From DTU072 sp050309775 (GTDB lineage: Bacteria > Bacillota > Clostridia > Christensenellales > DTU072): a stretch of 64,000 bases of DNA. The stretch covers positions 1 through 64,000 of the forward strand of contig JBNRMV010000008.1 in NCBI GenBank assembly GCA_050309775.1, in the 5' to 3' direction. Each line of letters opens with the position of its first letter. Within the stretch, counting starts at the first letter, position 1. A program made the position numbers and the translations under genes. Shown in pieces: positions 63,242 through 64,000 of the stretch. The notes under the pieces were generated by a model. It was not told the DNA's origin. It saw nothing but the letters and a program-made list of their open reading frames with translations, and searched no databases.

Positions 63242-64000
63242 ATGATGGAAATATTAAAGTATTTTACCAACAATCAATTTGTGGAATCAAAGAGCCAAAA
63301 GTTCTATGAAGTTTACAATCCCTCTACAGGAGAGCTGATAGCAAAATGTCCCAGATTATTGACTTCGGAAATAAAAGAGGTCATAAACAATGCCGCAGAG
63401 GCGTATAAAACATGGTCCAGAGTGCCCGTAACAAGAAGAGTGCAGATACTTTATAAGGTTAAGCAACTGCTTGACGAAAACCTTGAAGAGCTTACTTTGA
63501 TTTGCGCAAAAGAGCATGGCAAGGTATATGACGAAGCAAAAGGCGATGTGCTGAAAGCCATTGAAGGCACAGAACTTGCCATTTCCATGCCTATCTTGAT
63601 GCAGGGCGATTCTCTTATGGATACTTCAAGGGGCTATGACACGGTTATGTACCGCGAATCGATGGGAGTCTTTGCCGGCATATCCCCGTTCAACTTCCCC
63701 GCAATGATTCCTATGGGTTGGATGGCACCGAATTGCATTGCCGCAGGTAACACAATAGTGCTGAAAGTCGCCGGAGCAACGCCGCTGACCTCTTTGAAAA
63801 TAGCAGAGTTGTACCGTCAGGCAGGACTGCCCGACGGCGTGCTGAATGTCATATCCTGCGACAGGAATGACACACAGGAGCTGTTGACAAATCCCATTAT
63901 TAAAGGCATATCTTTTGTCGGCTCAACAAAGGTCGGCAGGTATATTTACGAAACGGGTGCGGCTCACGGCAAGCGAGTGCAAGCGCTTTGCGAAGCAAAA
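63242..64000 (+). CDS. iolA: Methylmalonate-semialdehyde dehydrogenase, N-terminal part
   Basis: The last gene in view, cut by the window edge after ~253 residues. Aldehyde-dehydrogenase start with NNQFVESKSQKFYEVYNPST, then SPFNFPAMIPMGWMAPNCIA and ISFVGSTKVGRYIYE (NAD-binding). Matches IolA/MmsA, which oxidises malonate semialdehyde to acetyl-CoA. ATG at 63242 or 63245; GGAG upstream. The catalytic Cys lies beyond the edge. iolG and iolJ are not in view. Confidence 0.92.
   Translation, partial: MMEILKYFTNNQFVESKSQKFYEVYNPSTGELIAKCPRLLTSEIKEVINNAAEAYKTWSRVPVTRRVQILYKVKQLLDENLEELTLICAKEHGKVYDEAKGDVLKAIEGTELAISMPILMQGDSLMDTSRGYDTVMYRESMGVFAGISPFNFPAMIPMGWMAPNCIAAGNTIVLKVAGATPLTSLKIAELYRQAGLPDGVLNVISCDRNDTQELLTNPIIKGISFVGSTKVGRYIYETGAAHGKRVQALCEAK

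Overview
The window looks like a chromosomal segment of a low-GC, Gram-positive (Clostridia-like) anaerobe, probably from a gut or other polysaccharide-rich habitat. The basis is strong AGGAGG-type ribosome sites, lipoproteins with Cys lipoboxes, a LysM-GH18 spore-cortex-type enzyme, PadR/AraC regulators, GPH-type sugar carriers and a pectin/uronate and inositol catabolic repertoire. The species cannot be named from the sequence. No rRNA, tRNA or CRISPR array was recognised.

Layout. (1) 1-9.5 kb is accessory DNA, nearly all on the minus strand. It begins with a four-gene Phd/YefM - P-loop kinase - PIN+GNAT+ASCH - ASCH operon with its own palindromic operator. A truncated ruvC follows, then a very AT-rich cassette (secreted Cys-peptidase-like protein, lipoprotein, ABC ATPase and permease) bracketed by a ~40-bp direct repeat, a paralogous lipoprotein, an AbrB-ABC unit with a broken permease, and a serine-recombinase remnant. 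(2) 9.7-13 kb holds a broken HTH regulator and a lipoprotein with InlB-type and leucine-rich repeats, plus the tail of a lost second copy. (3) 13-18 kb is a sugar-oxidation cluster (three Gfo/Idh/MocA dehydrogenases and an SDR) with fragments of a GH4 gene and a corrinoid protein. (4) 18.4-21.3 kb is a prophage tail-module remnant whose two ends are fused to pieces of host genes: a tape-measure protein ending in a GH92 mannosidase tail, and a LuxR/MalT ATPase head running into a gp10 protein. (5) 21.5-23.5 kb is an ammonium transporter fused to PII, with a two-hairpin leader.

(6) 23.8-42 kb is a carbohydrate island: an operon of a metallophosphoesterase, uxaB, uxaA, uxaC and an EEP phosphatase; a divergent AraC regulator; a GH106-like glycosidase; a GPH-type carrier; a GH4 enzyme; a second metallophosphoesterase; a GH92 enzyme; and a second SDR. 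Five minus-strand promoters in 16-42 kb share one ~63-bp module with fixed spacing. This suggests a single regulon, plausibly run by the AraC protein. A decayed second copy of the two Gfo/Idh genes lies between the GH92 and SDR genes, so this cluster has been duplicated and is eroding. (7) 42.3-57.7 kb is more ordinary: a cupin-hemerythrin-CMD operon, a Ca-dependent PI-PLC, a giant InlB-repeat wall protein, ribosomal protein L25, phosphoglucomutase, PadR with strong palindromic operators, LysM-GH18, YitT. (8) 57.8-64 kb is a myo-inositol operon, PHP protein-iolC-iolB-iolD-iolE-iolA, running off the end of the window.

Overall the chromosome appears specialised for breaking down plant or mucosal glycans (uronates, rhamnose- or mannose-type linkages) and inositol, with many recent deletions and fusions. 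The best candidates for something undescribed are the Phd-kinase-PIN/GNAT/ASCH operon and the shared promoter module.
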